Below, in pieces: positions 1-5,727 of a stretch of 5,771 bases of DNA. Under the pieces are notes generated by a model. That model did not search any database, was not told where the DNA came from, and saw nothing but the letters and a program-made list of their open reading frames with translations. How positions within the stretch are numbered: position 1 is the first letter of the stretch; each line of letters opens with the position of its first letter. This DNA comes from an uncultured Clostridia bacterium. GTDB taxonomy: Bacteria > Bacillota > Clostridia > Oscillospirales > Acutalibacteraceae. Location of the stretch: NCBI GenBank assembly GCA_947565265.1, contig CANOFK010000090.1, positions 1 through 5,771 on the forward strand, read 5' to 3'. The position numbers and the translations under genes were made by a program.

Positions 1-345
1 GAGGCGGGGAAGGTGTATATTGCGGAGAGCCCCCTGTACGAGATCACCGGCAAGGACGAAACCTACTTTGCCTATAACGAGCAGGAAAAAGCGGAGTTTT
101 TGAAAAAGCTGGAGGGGAAGAAGTACACCATCCAGCGCAGCAAAGGGCTGGGAGAAAACGAGCCGGACATGATGAGCCTGACCACCATGAACCCCAAGAC
201 CCGGCGGCTGATCAAGGTGAACCCCGGCGACGTGGAGGACGCGGCCCGGATGTTCGAAATTTTGCAAGGGGACGACCTGGCCGGGCGCAAGGAGTACATT
301 GCCGCGCACGGGGCGGAGTATACGGAAGAGTTGGATGTAAGCTGA
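1..345 (+). CDS. DNA topoisomerase (ATP-hydrolysing) subunit B, GyrB/ParE-like, C-terminal fragment (5' end outside window)
   Basis: This is the last 114 residues of a type IIA topoisomerase B subunit, which supplies the ATPase and the metal-binding TOPRIM domain of the A2B2 enzyme. The frame is open from base 1, so the gene starts upstream. Visible family signatures are KVYIAESPLYEI (residues 4-15), the hallmark IQRSKGLGENEP (44-55; gyrase usually reads QRYKGLGEM), TTMNPKTRRLIKV (61-73) and the terminal FEILQGDDLAGRKEYI (85-100). The TOPRIM acidic residues and the GHKL ATPase lie upstream and cannot be checked. The variant QRSKGLGEN and the ParC-like A subunit at 1601-3832 suggest the divergent second topoisomerase pair of Clostridia rather than housekeeping gyrase, so I give no gene symbol. 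Three small genes separate it from its partner. TGA stop at 343-345. Confidence 0.93.
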   Translation, partial: EAGKVYIAESPLYEITGKDETYFAYNEQEKAEFLKKLEGKKYTIQRSKGLGENEPDMMSLTTMNPKTRRLIKVNPGDVEDAARMFEILQGDDLAGRKEYIAAHGAEYTEELDVS

Positions 346-368
346 GGGCAGCCGGAAAGGGGAGCGCT

Positions 369-650
369 ATGGGGAAACGTTTTGCGTACGAGGAAACCCT
401 ACACGAACTGCCGGAGAAGGGCGGGGCATATGTGGCCTTCCCCTGGAATATCCGGGAGGTTTTCGGCAAAGGCCGGGTAAAGGTGCACGCCACATTTGAC
501 GGCGAACCCTATGACGGCAGCATCGTCAACATGGGCCTTCGCGGCCCCGACGGGGAGATCTGCTATATCATCGGGGTGCGCAAGGCCATCCGCCAAAAGC
601 TGGGCAAAAAAGACGGCGACCGGCTCCGTGTGGTGATTGAGGAGCGGTAG
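369..650 (+). CDS. DUF1905 family protein
   Basis: A 93-aa soluble protein that I recognise as a single DUF1905 domain. The core runs from about residue 24 to 91 and includes FPWNIREVFGKGRVKVHATF (24-43), the glycine-rich turn DGSIVNMG (49-56) and CYIIGVRKAIRQKLGKKDGD (65-84), followed by a final beta strand RLRVVIEE. DUF1905 is a small beta-rich domain that occurs alone or fused to YdeI/OmpD-like domains; I know of no established biochemical role. No signal peptide or membrane segment is visible. The ATG at 369 is supported by a purine-rich Shine-Dalgarno GGGGAG (359-364) four bases upstream. It starts 23 bases after the topoisomerase B stop and ends 27 bases before the next gene, so it is probably cotranscribed. 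Family assignment is from recall of the pattern. Confidence 0.87.
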   Translation: MGKRFAYEETLHELPEKGGAYVAFPWNIREVFGKGRVKVHATFDGEPYDGSIVNMGLRGPDGEICYIIGVRKAIRQKLGKKDGDRLRVVIEER

Positions 651-677
651 GGGCCGTGGGGCAGAAGGAGGGGCAGA

Positions 678-1043
678 ATGGACAAGGAAAAAGTATTTGC
701 CATGAAACTGGGGAAGGTGTACCCCCTGCTGGTACAAAAGGCGGAACGCAAAGGCCGCACCAGGGCAGAGGTAGATACGGTCATCTGCTGGCTGACAGGG
801 TATAGCCAGGCGGGGCTGGAAGAGCAGTTGGCAAAGGACGTGGCATACGGCGCCTTTTTGGCAGGGGCCCCGGCCTGGAACCCCAACGCGGGGCTGATTA
901 CCGGCACCGTGTGCGGCGTGCGGGTAGAGAGCATCGGCGACCCGCTGATGCGGAAGATACGCTGCCTGGACAAGCTGGTGGACGAACTGGCAAAGGGGCG
1001 GGCGATGGAGAAGATCTTACGTAGCGGGGAGGCAGCCCAATGA
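678..1043 (+). CDS. DUF2200 family protein
   Basis: A 121-aa protein matching the DUF2200 family over nearly its whole length, which is the usual size for the family. Characteristic stretches are [15 protein letters not shown] (14-28), VICWLTGY (35-42), the NPN turn (68-70) followed by [12 protein letters not shown] (73-84), and the C-terminal [20 protein letters not shown] (86-105) ending in KGRAMEKIL. The protein looks soluble and mostly helical. Its molecular function is not established to my knowledge. The ATG at 678 has a strong Shine-Dalgarno, AAGGAGGGG (665-673). The stop codon TGA (1041-1043) overlaps the ATG of the acetyltransferase gene (ATGA), which implies translational coupling with that gene. 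No residue known to be essential can be assessed. Confidence 0.9.
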   Translation: MDKEKVFAMKLGKVYPLLVQKAERKGRTRAEVDTVICWLTGYSQAGLEEQLAKDVAYGAFLAGAPAWNPNAGLITGTVCGVRVESIGDPLMRKIRCLDKLVDELAKGRAMEKILRSGEAAQ

Positions 1044-1576
1044 ACCATACTGTTTCGGGCGGGCTTATGGTACGCCCTATGGAATATCCTGACGTAGGTG
1101 CCCTGGCCCGGAGCGAGCGGGAGCAGGGCTGGTCCGGCTCAGAGGAAAAGTTGCAAAGCCGGTGGGCTGATTTGCAGGCCGGTATGGCTGTGGGCTTTGT
1201 GGCCGAGTATGCGGGCGGTCCGGCCGGGTATATTTTTGTGTATCCAGAAGGACTGGGCGGGCCTTTCGGCGGCAGGGGAATCCCGGAAATCGCGGACTTC
1301 AATGTGCTGGTGAAGTAGCGGCGCAGGGGCATTGGCACAGCCCTGATGGACGCGGCGGAGGAAACTGCCGCGGGCTATGGGGACAGCGTGTACCTGGCCG
1401 TGGGCCTGCACAGCGGTTACGGCAGCGCCCAGCGGATGTACGTGAAACGGGGCTATGTGCCCGATGGCTCTGGGGTATGGTATGGAGAGGCTGTCTGCCC
1501 GGCCTATGGCCCATGCAGGAACGACGACGATTTGGTGCTGTATTTTTTGAAGAGGCTGGGCGGGGCGCGGCCTTAG
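1040..1576 (+). pseudogene. GNAT family N-acetyltransferase interrupted by an in-frame TAG (amber) at codon 93
   Basis: The reading frame encodes a GNAT acetyltransferase, a family that transfers an acetyl group from acetyl-CoA to an amine; the substrate here is unknown. Codons 1-92 give strands such as VGFVAEYAGGPAGYIFVYPE and PEIADFNVLVK. Codon 93 is TAG (1316-1318). Translation in the same frame then gives RRRGIGTALMDAAEE, the acetyl-CoA pyrophosphate-binding motif A, followed by the AQRMYVKRGYVPDGSG region and DDDLVLYFLKRL, ending at TAG 1574-1576. Relatives usually read VLxxYRRRGIG here, so TAG most simply replaces a Tyr codon by one base change. The 92-residue product lacks motif A, and an internal restart at ATG 1346 would lack RRRGIG, so neither piece should be active. 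The start has GGGGAGG (1026-1032) and overlaps the previous stop by four bases. Readthrough or a sequencing error are alternatives. Confidence 0.85.
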
Positions 1577-1600
1577 TTCGTGAAAGGAAAGGGTGAGAAT

Positions 1601-3832
1601 ATGCCAAGAAAAGAGAGAAAGGCCCCCAAAAGCACGGGCAAGGTGCACGGCTACATTGCCGGGGCGGGGGAGATCGTAGAGCAGGACGTGGGGGACACCC
1701 TGCGGCAGAACTATATGCCCTACGCCATGAGCGTGATTTTAAGCCGGGCCCTGCCGGAGATCGACGGGCTCAAGCCCTCCCAGCGCAAGCTGCTGTACAC
1801 CATGTACAAAATGGGGCTTTTGGGGGAGGGGCGGAAGAAATCGGCCACCATCGTGGGCGAGGTCATGAAACTGAACCCCCACGGGGATGGGCCCATCTAC
1901 GACACCATGGTGCGGCTGAGCCGGGGGTATGACGCCCTTTTGCACCCCTATGTGGACAGCAAAGGGAACTTCGGCAAGGCGTACTCACGGGACATGGCCT
2001 GGGCCGCGCCCCGGTATACAGAGGCCAGGCTGGACGGGATCTGCCGGGAACTGTTCCGGGATATTGACCGGGACACCGTGGACTTTGTTGACAATTATGA
2101 CAACACCATGAAGGAGCCCACCTTACTGCCCGGCACCTTCCCGGCCATTTTGACCAATGTGAGCACGGGCATTGCCGTGGGTATGGCCTGCAATATCTGC
2201 TCCTTTAACCTGGCGGAGGTCTGCCGCACGGCCATTGCCCTGATGCGCGACCCCCAGGCAGACCTGTTCCACACCCTGCAAGCCCCGGACTTTCCGGGCG
2301 GGGGGCAGTTGATCTTTGACCGGGCGCAGATGGGGAAAATCTACGAAACCGGCCGGGGGAGTTTCCGGGTGCGCAGCAAGTGGAGCTACGACAAAGTCGC
2401 CAACTGCATCGATGTGACCCAGATCCCCCCCTCCACCACGGTCGAGGTGATTGTGGAGAAGATCGTGGACCTGGCCAAAACCAACAAGCTGCGGGAGGTA
2501 GCGGACGTCCGGGACGAAACCGACCTGGAGGGCCTGAAAATCACCATTGACCTGAAACGGGGGGTGGACCCGGACAAGCTGATGCAAAAACTGTTTAAGC
2601 AGACCACTTTGGAGGACAGCTTTGCCTGTAACTTCAACGTGCTGGTAGGGGGCGTGCCCCGGGTGCTGGGGGTGCGCCAGTTGCTGGAGGAGTGGACGGC
2701 CTTCCGAATGGAATGCGTGCGCCGCCGCACCTTTTTCGACCTGCGGAAAAAGAAGGAAAAACTTCACTTGCTGCGGGGCTTGCAGGCTATCCTGCTGGAT
2801 ATCGACAAGGCCATACGCATTGTGCGGGAAACCGAAGAAGAGGCCGAGGTGGTGCCCAACCTGATGATCGGCTTTGGCATTGACGAAACCCAGGCCGAGT
2901 ATGTGGCGGAAATCCGCCTGCGCCAGTTGAACCGGGAGTACATCCTTAAGCGCACAGAGGAAACCGGGCAACTGGAAGAGGACATTGCCGGGTTGGAAGA
3001 GGTGCTGGGCTCCAAGGCGAAGATCCAGGCGATTATCATCAAAGAACTGGAGGCCGTGGTAAAAGCCTACGGGAAACCCCGGCGCACCATCCTCCTGTAC
3101 GCCGACGAGGTGGAGGAAACCGTGGAGGTGGAAGAGGTACCGGATTACCCGGTGCACCTGTTCTTTACCAGGGAGGGCTACTTTAAAAAGATCACCCCCC
3201 AGTCCCTGCGCATGAGCGGCGAGCACAAGCTAAAGGAAGGGGACCAGATCGCCCAGGCGCTGGAGGGCCAGAACAACGGGGAACTGCTGTTCTTCTCGGA
3301 CAAGTGCCAGGTCTACAAGGCACGGGGCGCGGACTTTGATGACGGCAAGACCAGCCTGCTGGGGGATTATATCCCGGCAAAGATGCAGATGGAGGAGGGG
3401 GAGCGGGCCATCTATATGGCGGCTACCGTGGATTTTTCCGGCTATATGCTGTTTATCTTTGAGAACGGCAAGGCGGCAAAGGTGGAGCTCTCCGCATACC
3501 AGACCAAGACAAACCGGCGCAAGCTGCTCAGCGCCTACAGCGATAAATCGCCGGTAGCGGCGGTTTTGCAACTGGCGGAGGACTGCGAAGTGCTGCTGAC
3601 AGCCAGTTCCGGGCGGATGCTGCTGTTCCATACCGGGCTGGTGGGGGCAAAGTCCACCAAAAACACCCAAGGGGTGCAGGCCATGAACCTGAAAAAAGGG
3701 CAGCGGGTTATGGGCGCGGTGGCCTATGCGGAAGGGATGCTGCAAAACCCGGCAAGGTACCGGAAAAAGCTGCCGGCACTGGGAGCCCTGCCCGATGCGG
3801 AAGAGGCCGGGGAGCAGATACAGTTGATGTAA
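1601..3832 (+). CDS. DNA topoisomerase (ATP-hydrolysing) subunit A, divergent ParC/GyrA-like
   Basis: A 743-aa DNA-cleaving subunit of a type IIA topoisomerase, close to ParC in length (E. coli ParC is about 750). Order: winged-helix cleavage domain (about 30-150) with catalytic Tyr139 and preceding Arg138 in PRYTEARL; tower domain with VDFVDNYD (160-167) and GIAVGM (190-195), whose Ile191 matches the DNA-intercalating isoleucine of gyrase; coiled coil and C-gate (about 365-500, ending GKPRRT); an acidic linker (503-515); and a beta-pinwheel-like C-terminal domain (about 517-715). No GyrA-box (QRRGGKG type) is visible, so decatenation or relaxation is more likely than gyrase-type supercoiling. 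The quinolone-site motif is NPHGDGPIYD instead of HPHGDSxVYD. I chose ATG 1601 over an in-frame GTG at 1580 because AGGAAAGGGTGAG (1585-1597) directly precedes it. The partner B subunit ends at 345. Confidence 0.95.
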   Translation: MPRKERKAPKSTGKVHGYIAGAGEIVEQDVGDTLRQNYMPYAMSVILSRALPEIDGLKPSQRKLLYTMYKMGLLGEGRKKSATIVGEVMKLNPHGDGPIYDTMVRLSRGYDALLHPYVDSKGNFGKAYSRDMAWAAPRYTEARLDGICRELFRDIDRDTVDFVDNYDNTMKEPTLLPGTFPAILTNVSTGIAVGMACNICSFNLAEVCRTAIALMRDPQADLFHTLQAPDFPGGGQLIFDRAQMGKIYETGRGSFRVRSKWSYDKVANCIDVTQIPPSTTVEVIVEKIVDLAKTNKLREVADVRDETDLEGLKITIDLKRGVDPDKLMQKLFKQTTLEDSFACNFNVLVGGVPRVLGVRQLLEEWTAFRMECVRRRTFFDLRKKKEKLHLLRGLQAILLDIDKAIRIVRETEEEAEVVPNLMIGFGIDETQAEYVAEIRLRQLNREYILKRTEETGQLEEDIAGLEEVLGSKAKIQAIIIKELEAVVKAYGKPRRTILLYADEVEETVEVEEVPDYPVHLFFTREGYFKKITPQSLRMSGEHKLKEGDQIAQALEGQNNGELLFFSDKCQVYKARGADFDDGKTSLLGDYIPAKMQMEEGERAIYMAATVDFSGYMLFIFENGKAAKVELSAYQTKTNRRKLLSAYSDKSPVAAVLQLAEDCEVLLTASSGRMLLFHTGLVGAKSTKNTQGVQAMNLKKGQRVMGAVAYAEGMLQNPARYRKKLPALGALPDAEEAGEQIQLM

Positions 3833-3833
3833 G

Positions 3834-3855
3834 GGGGTGGCGCAAGCGCCGCCCC
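3834..3855 (+). other. GC-rich intergenic hairpin without T-tract
   Basis: GGGGTGGCG (3834-3842) pairs with CGCCGCCCC (3847-3855) to give a 9-bp stem (one G-T pair) with a CAAG tetraloop. It begins two bases after the topoisomerase A stop. The following bases (ATGACCGGC) contain no T-run, so it does not qualify as a standard intrinsic terminator. It may protect or process mRNA 3' ends or partly attenuate transcription into the DUF4317 gene. The structure is visible in the sequence; the role is inference. Confidence 0.55.
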
Positions 3856-3898
3856 ATGACCGGCAGAACGAACAATCAACCCAAAGGAGAGGACCAGC

Positions 3899-5032
3899 AT
3901 GAACGAGAAGGAGATCGCGGAGATCCGCCGGCGGTTCCAGCCGGAAAAATCCAATATCACGGCCATAAACGGCTGCTATGTAAATGCCCAGGGGGAGATC
4001 ATCTCCCGGTTCGCCCAGTCCCTGGCCGCGGCGCCCCAGGAGGAAACCGAGAGCATTTTGGCTGTGCTGAAACGGGCGCTCTCCGGCACCCTGGGCAAAC
4101 AGCTCAATGACATTATCTTTGAAACCAGCCAGGTGGCGGACAGCGACGAGCACCGGATGCTTATGGCCCTGCGGGACAGCGCCCTGAAGGACGAGGGAGT
4201 GGTGCAGGCCTTTTACCAGCGGGTGATCGAAAGCCTGGAGATGGAGGGGCCCTACCTGATTTTGCTGGCCAGCGACAAGTACGACGTGCCCTACCGGTCC
4301 AAAGACGGCGCCCCGAACCCGGACGGCTCCAGCGAGGTGTATTCCTACATCCTGTGCGGCATATGCCCGGTAAAGGAAACCAAGCCCGCCCTGCGTTACG
4401 ACGTGCCGGACAGCGTGATCTGTAACCGGGACATGGACTGGCTGATTGCCCCGCCGGAGCTGGGGTTCCTGTTCCCGGCCTTTGACGACCGGTGCGCCAA
4501 CCTGTACAGCGCACTGTATTATACCAAAAAGACCGGGGAGAACCACCCGGAATTTGTGGAGGGGCTGTTTTGTACCGAGCCGCCCATGCCGGCTGATTTG
4601 CAGCAGGAAACCTTCCGGGAGATTCTGACAGACGCCCTGGGGGAGGCCTGTAGCTTTGAGGTCGTGCAGGAGGTACAGGGCCGGCTGGGCGAGATCGTCG
4701 AGGAGCACAAGGCCAGCAAAAGCCCGGAGCCCCTGGCCGTCAGCCGGAACACCATGCGCAAGGTGCTGGACGCCTGCGGCGTGGAAGAGGAGAAGGCCCA
4801 GGCCTTTGAAGAGAAATATGAAGAGGCTTTTGGCGGCGGGGCCGTGAACCCCCGGAACCTGGTGGACACCAAAAGCTTTGTGGTAAAGACCCCCAGCGTG
4901 ACCATCAAGGCCGAGCCGGCGTGTGGCGACCTGGTGGAAACCAGGGTCATAGATGGGCGCAAGTACATACTCGTGCGTGTGGACGGCGACGTGGAGTTCA
5001 ACGGGGTCACGGTGCAGTTTGAGGAGCCGTGA
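3899..5032 (+). CDS. DUF4317 family protein
   Basis: A 377-aa soluble protein that I recognise as DUF4317, a family common in Clostridia with no established function. Recognisable family stretches are the N-terminal MNEKEIAEIRRRF with INGCYVNAQGEI (23-34), the KRALSGTLG segment (58-66), GPYLILLASDKYDV (117-130), EVYSYILCGICPV (146-158), and APPELGFLFPAFDDR (184-198) with HPEFVEGLFC (216-225). The C-terminal part (about 280-377) carries a helical stretch and a beta-rich tail, VETRVIDGRKYILVRVDGDV. Cysteines at 26, 153 and 156 fall in conserved-looking positions, but no metal-binding motif can be claimed. No signal peptide or membrane segment is visible. ATG 3899 is preceded by AAAGGAG (3883-3889) with nine-base spacing. 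No promoter is evident in the 66-base gap, so it is probably read with the topoisomerase A gene. Confidence 0.88.
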   Translation: MNEKEIAEIRRRFQPEKSNITAINGCYVNAQGEIISRFAQSLAAAPQEETESILAVLKRALSGTLGKQLNDIIFETSQVADSDEHRMLMALRDSALKDEGVVQAFYQRVIESLEMEGPYLILLASDKYDVPYRSKDGAPNPDGSSEVYSYILCGICPVKETKPALRYDVPDSVICNRDMDWLIAPPELGFLFPAFDDRCANLYSALYYTKKTGENHPEFVEGLFCTEPPMPADLQQETFREILTDALGEACSFEVVQEVQGRLGEIVEEHKASKSPEPLAVSRNTMRKVLDACGVEEEKAQAFEEKYEEAFGGGAVNPRNLVDTKSFVVKTPSVTIKAEPACGDLVETRVIDGRKYILVRVDGDVEFNGVTVQFEEP

Positions 5033-5045
5033 GCGCCCTGTTTTC

Positions 5046-5074
5046 GGCCCACTGCGGGCTTATTCCTGTGGGCC
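5046..5074 (+). other. Inverted repeat downstream of the DUF4317 gene, possible weak terminator or operator
   Basis: GGCCCAC (5046-5052) pairs with GTGGGCC (5068-5074), a perfect 7-bp stem with a 15-base loop. It lies 14 bases after the DUF4317 stop. No T-tract follows, so termination is doubtful. The right arm is also part of a 15-bp direct repeat that recurs inside the downstream promoter, so protein binding is an equal possibility. Confidence 0.4.
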
Positions 5075-5109
5075 TGGGCTGATTTGCGATTGCGTGTGGG
5101 CCGGGGCTG
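5067..5109 (+). repeat. Direct repeat pair (14 of 15 bases identical), copies at 5067-5081 and 5095-5109
   Basis: TGTGGGCCTGGGCTG (5067-5081) and TGTGGGCCGGGGCTG (5095-5109) differ at one base and start 28 bp apart. The second copy occupies nearly the whole spacer between the -35 and -10 elements of the predicted promoter, and the first lies just upstream of the -35. This geometry fits an operator bound by a regulator. GC-rich chance similarity cannot be excluded from one sequence. Confidence 0.55.
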
Positions 5110-5118
5110 TGGTATAAT
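5090..5118 (+). promoter_or_regulatory. Sigma-A-type promoter with extended -10
   Basis: A -35 element TTGCGT (5090-5095) is followed by a 17-bp spacer and a perfect -10 TATAAT (5113-5118). The TG at 5110-5111 forms the extended -10 motif TGnTATAAT. Transcription would start near 5125 and leave a leader of about 65 bases before the TTG start at 5191. It is the clearest promoter in the window and marks a new transcription unit for the membrane protein gene. An overlapping TTGCGA (5084-5089) is less likely as -35 because its spacing would be 23 bp. Confidence 0.85.
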
Positions 5119-5134
5119 GGGTACAACTTGTTAC

Positions 5135-5154
5135 GCCCGGCAGGTAGACCGGGC
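5135..5154 (+). other. 5' leader hairpin
   Basis: GCCCGG (5135-5140) and CCGGGC (5149-5154) form a perfect 6-bp stem with an 8-base loop, about ten bases into the predicted transcript. A competing pairing, CAGGT (5141-5145) with GCCTG (5153-5157), overlaps it, so the two folds exclude each other. No T-tract follows and I recognise no riboswitch class. It may affect mRNA stability or translation; the role is inference. Confidence 0.45.
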
Positions 5155-5190
5155 CTGTGCGGGGGCAATAAACACCTTGGGGGTGATGGC

Positions 5191-5727
5191 TTGCATCTGA
5201 TCCTGGCGGTACCGGTTTTGGGGCTGATGGGCCTGGTGGCGGTGCGCTGCCTGATGGCCTGGGGCGTGCCGTCCCCTTTGCCTGCGGCCTTTTTTGCCGG
5301 AAAAGCACCTACACCGCCGGGGGCCTATACGCCCTCCCGGCGGGAACTGTGGAAGGTGTTCGGCCTGGCTATGGGCATACGGTTGGCCCTGCTGGGGGTG
5401 GTAGCCCTCTGCCTGGCAATGACAGCCAACCAGGGGCTGTCCCGGCCGTCCATAGAGGGCAGCTTTCAGCTTTGGGATGCCAGGCACTACATCGCCCTGA
5501 TAGAGAAAGGGTATGGGGGCTATCAGGAGGACGGGAAACATATCTTTCTGGTGTTTTTCCCGCTGTATGTGTGGGTAACACGGCTGGTGCGGCTGGTGGT
5601 ACCCAGCACCATAGGGGCCGGGGTACTGGTTTCGGTACTCAGCTACGGCTGGGGCTGCTGCTGGGTATACCGGCTGGCCGGGCTGGTGTTTGGCAGGCGG
5701 ATAGCCTGGGACACGGTGCTGTTGTAA
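5191..5727 (+). CDS. PIG-V-like mannosyltransferase family membrane protein, apparently truncated at its C-terminus
   Basis: The frame encodes 178 residues of a multi-pass membrane protein resembling the N-terminal half of bacterial PIG-V-type mannosyltransferases, which use lipid-linked sugar donors. The family-like core is LWDARHYIALIEKGYGG (94-110) with the conserved WD, then FFPLYVWVTRLV (122-133) and AGVLVSVLSYGWG followed by VYRLAGLVFGRR. Hydrophobic segments lie near 2-24, 53-77, 117-137 and 143-167. Homologues are about twice as long and normally continue with another hydrophobic segment; here TAA comes right after TVLL. The other two frames past the stop give no hydrophobic continuation, so a simple frameshift does not explain the loss. 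I chose TTG 5191 because GGGGGTGA (5179-5186) sits five bases upstream. A TTG at 5128 has no Shine-Dalgarno and lies almost at the transcript start. Probably a non-functional remnant, or a gene cut by an insertion. Confidence 0.68.
   Translation: MHLILAVPVLGLMGLVAVRCLMAWGVPSPLPAAFFAGKAPTPPGAYTPSRRELWKVFGLAMGIRLALLGVVALCLAMTANQGLSRPSIEGSFQLWDARHYIALIEKGYGGYQEDGKHIFLVFFPLYVWVTRLVRLVVPSTIGAGVLVSVLSYGWGCCWVYRLAGLVFGRRIAWDTVLL

Noticed and set aside
1580..1600. GTG start seven codons upstream for topoisomerase A
   Set aside because: The purine-rich ribosome binding site 1585-1597 lies inside this extension and is correctly placed for the ATG at 1601.
2123..3226. A 367-codon open frame on the minus strand
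   Set aside because: It is fully antisense to the topoisomerase A gene, with a His/Gln/Gly-rich translation that matches no family I know. It is best explained as a codon-usage shadow.
3856..4110. A plus-strand frame starting ATG at 3856
   Set aside because: It overlaps the start of the DUF4317 gene in another frame, has no Shine-Dalgarno and shows no family features.
3230..4708. A 492-codon open frame on the minus strand
   Set aside because: It lies antisense to the well-supported topoisomerase A and DUF4317 genes, spans their boundary and gives a low-complexity translation without recognisable motifs. Long antisense frames are expected in GC-rich coding DNA.
5041..5080. Intrinsic terminator after the DUF4317 gene
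   Set aside because: Stems are present (GCCC/GGGC at 5047-5059 and the 7-bp inverted repeat), but neither is followed by a run of T, so I list only the inverted repeat with low confidence.
5128..5190. Upstream TTG start for the mannosyltransferase-like gene
   Set aside because: It has no Shine-Dalgarno, falls within a few bases of the predicted transcription start and would add a non-hydrophobic extension unlike the family. TTG 5191 is better supported.
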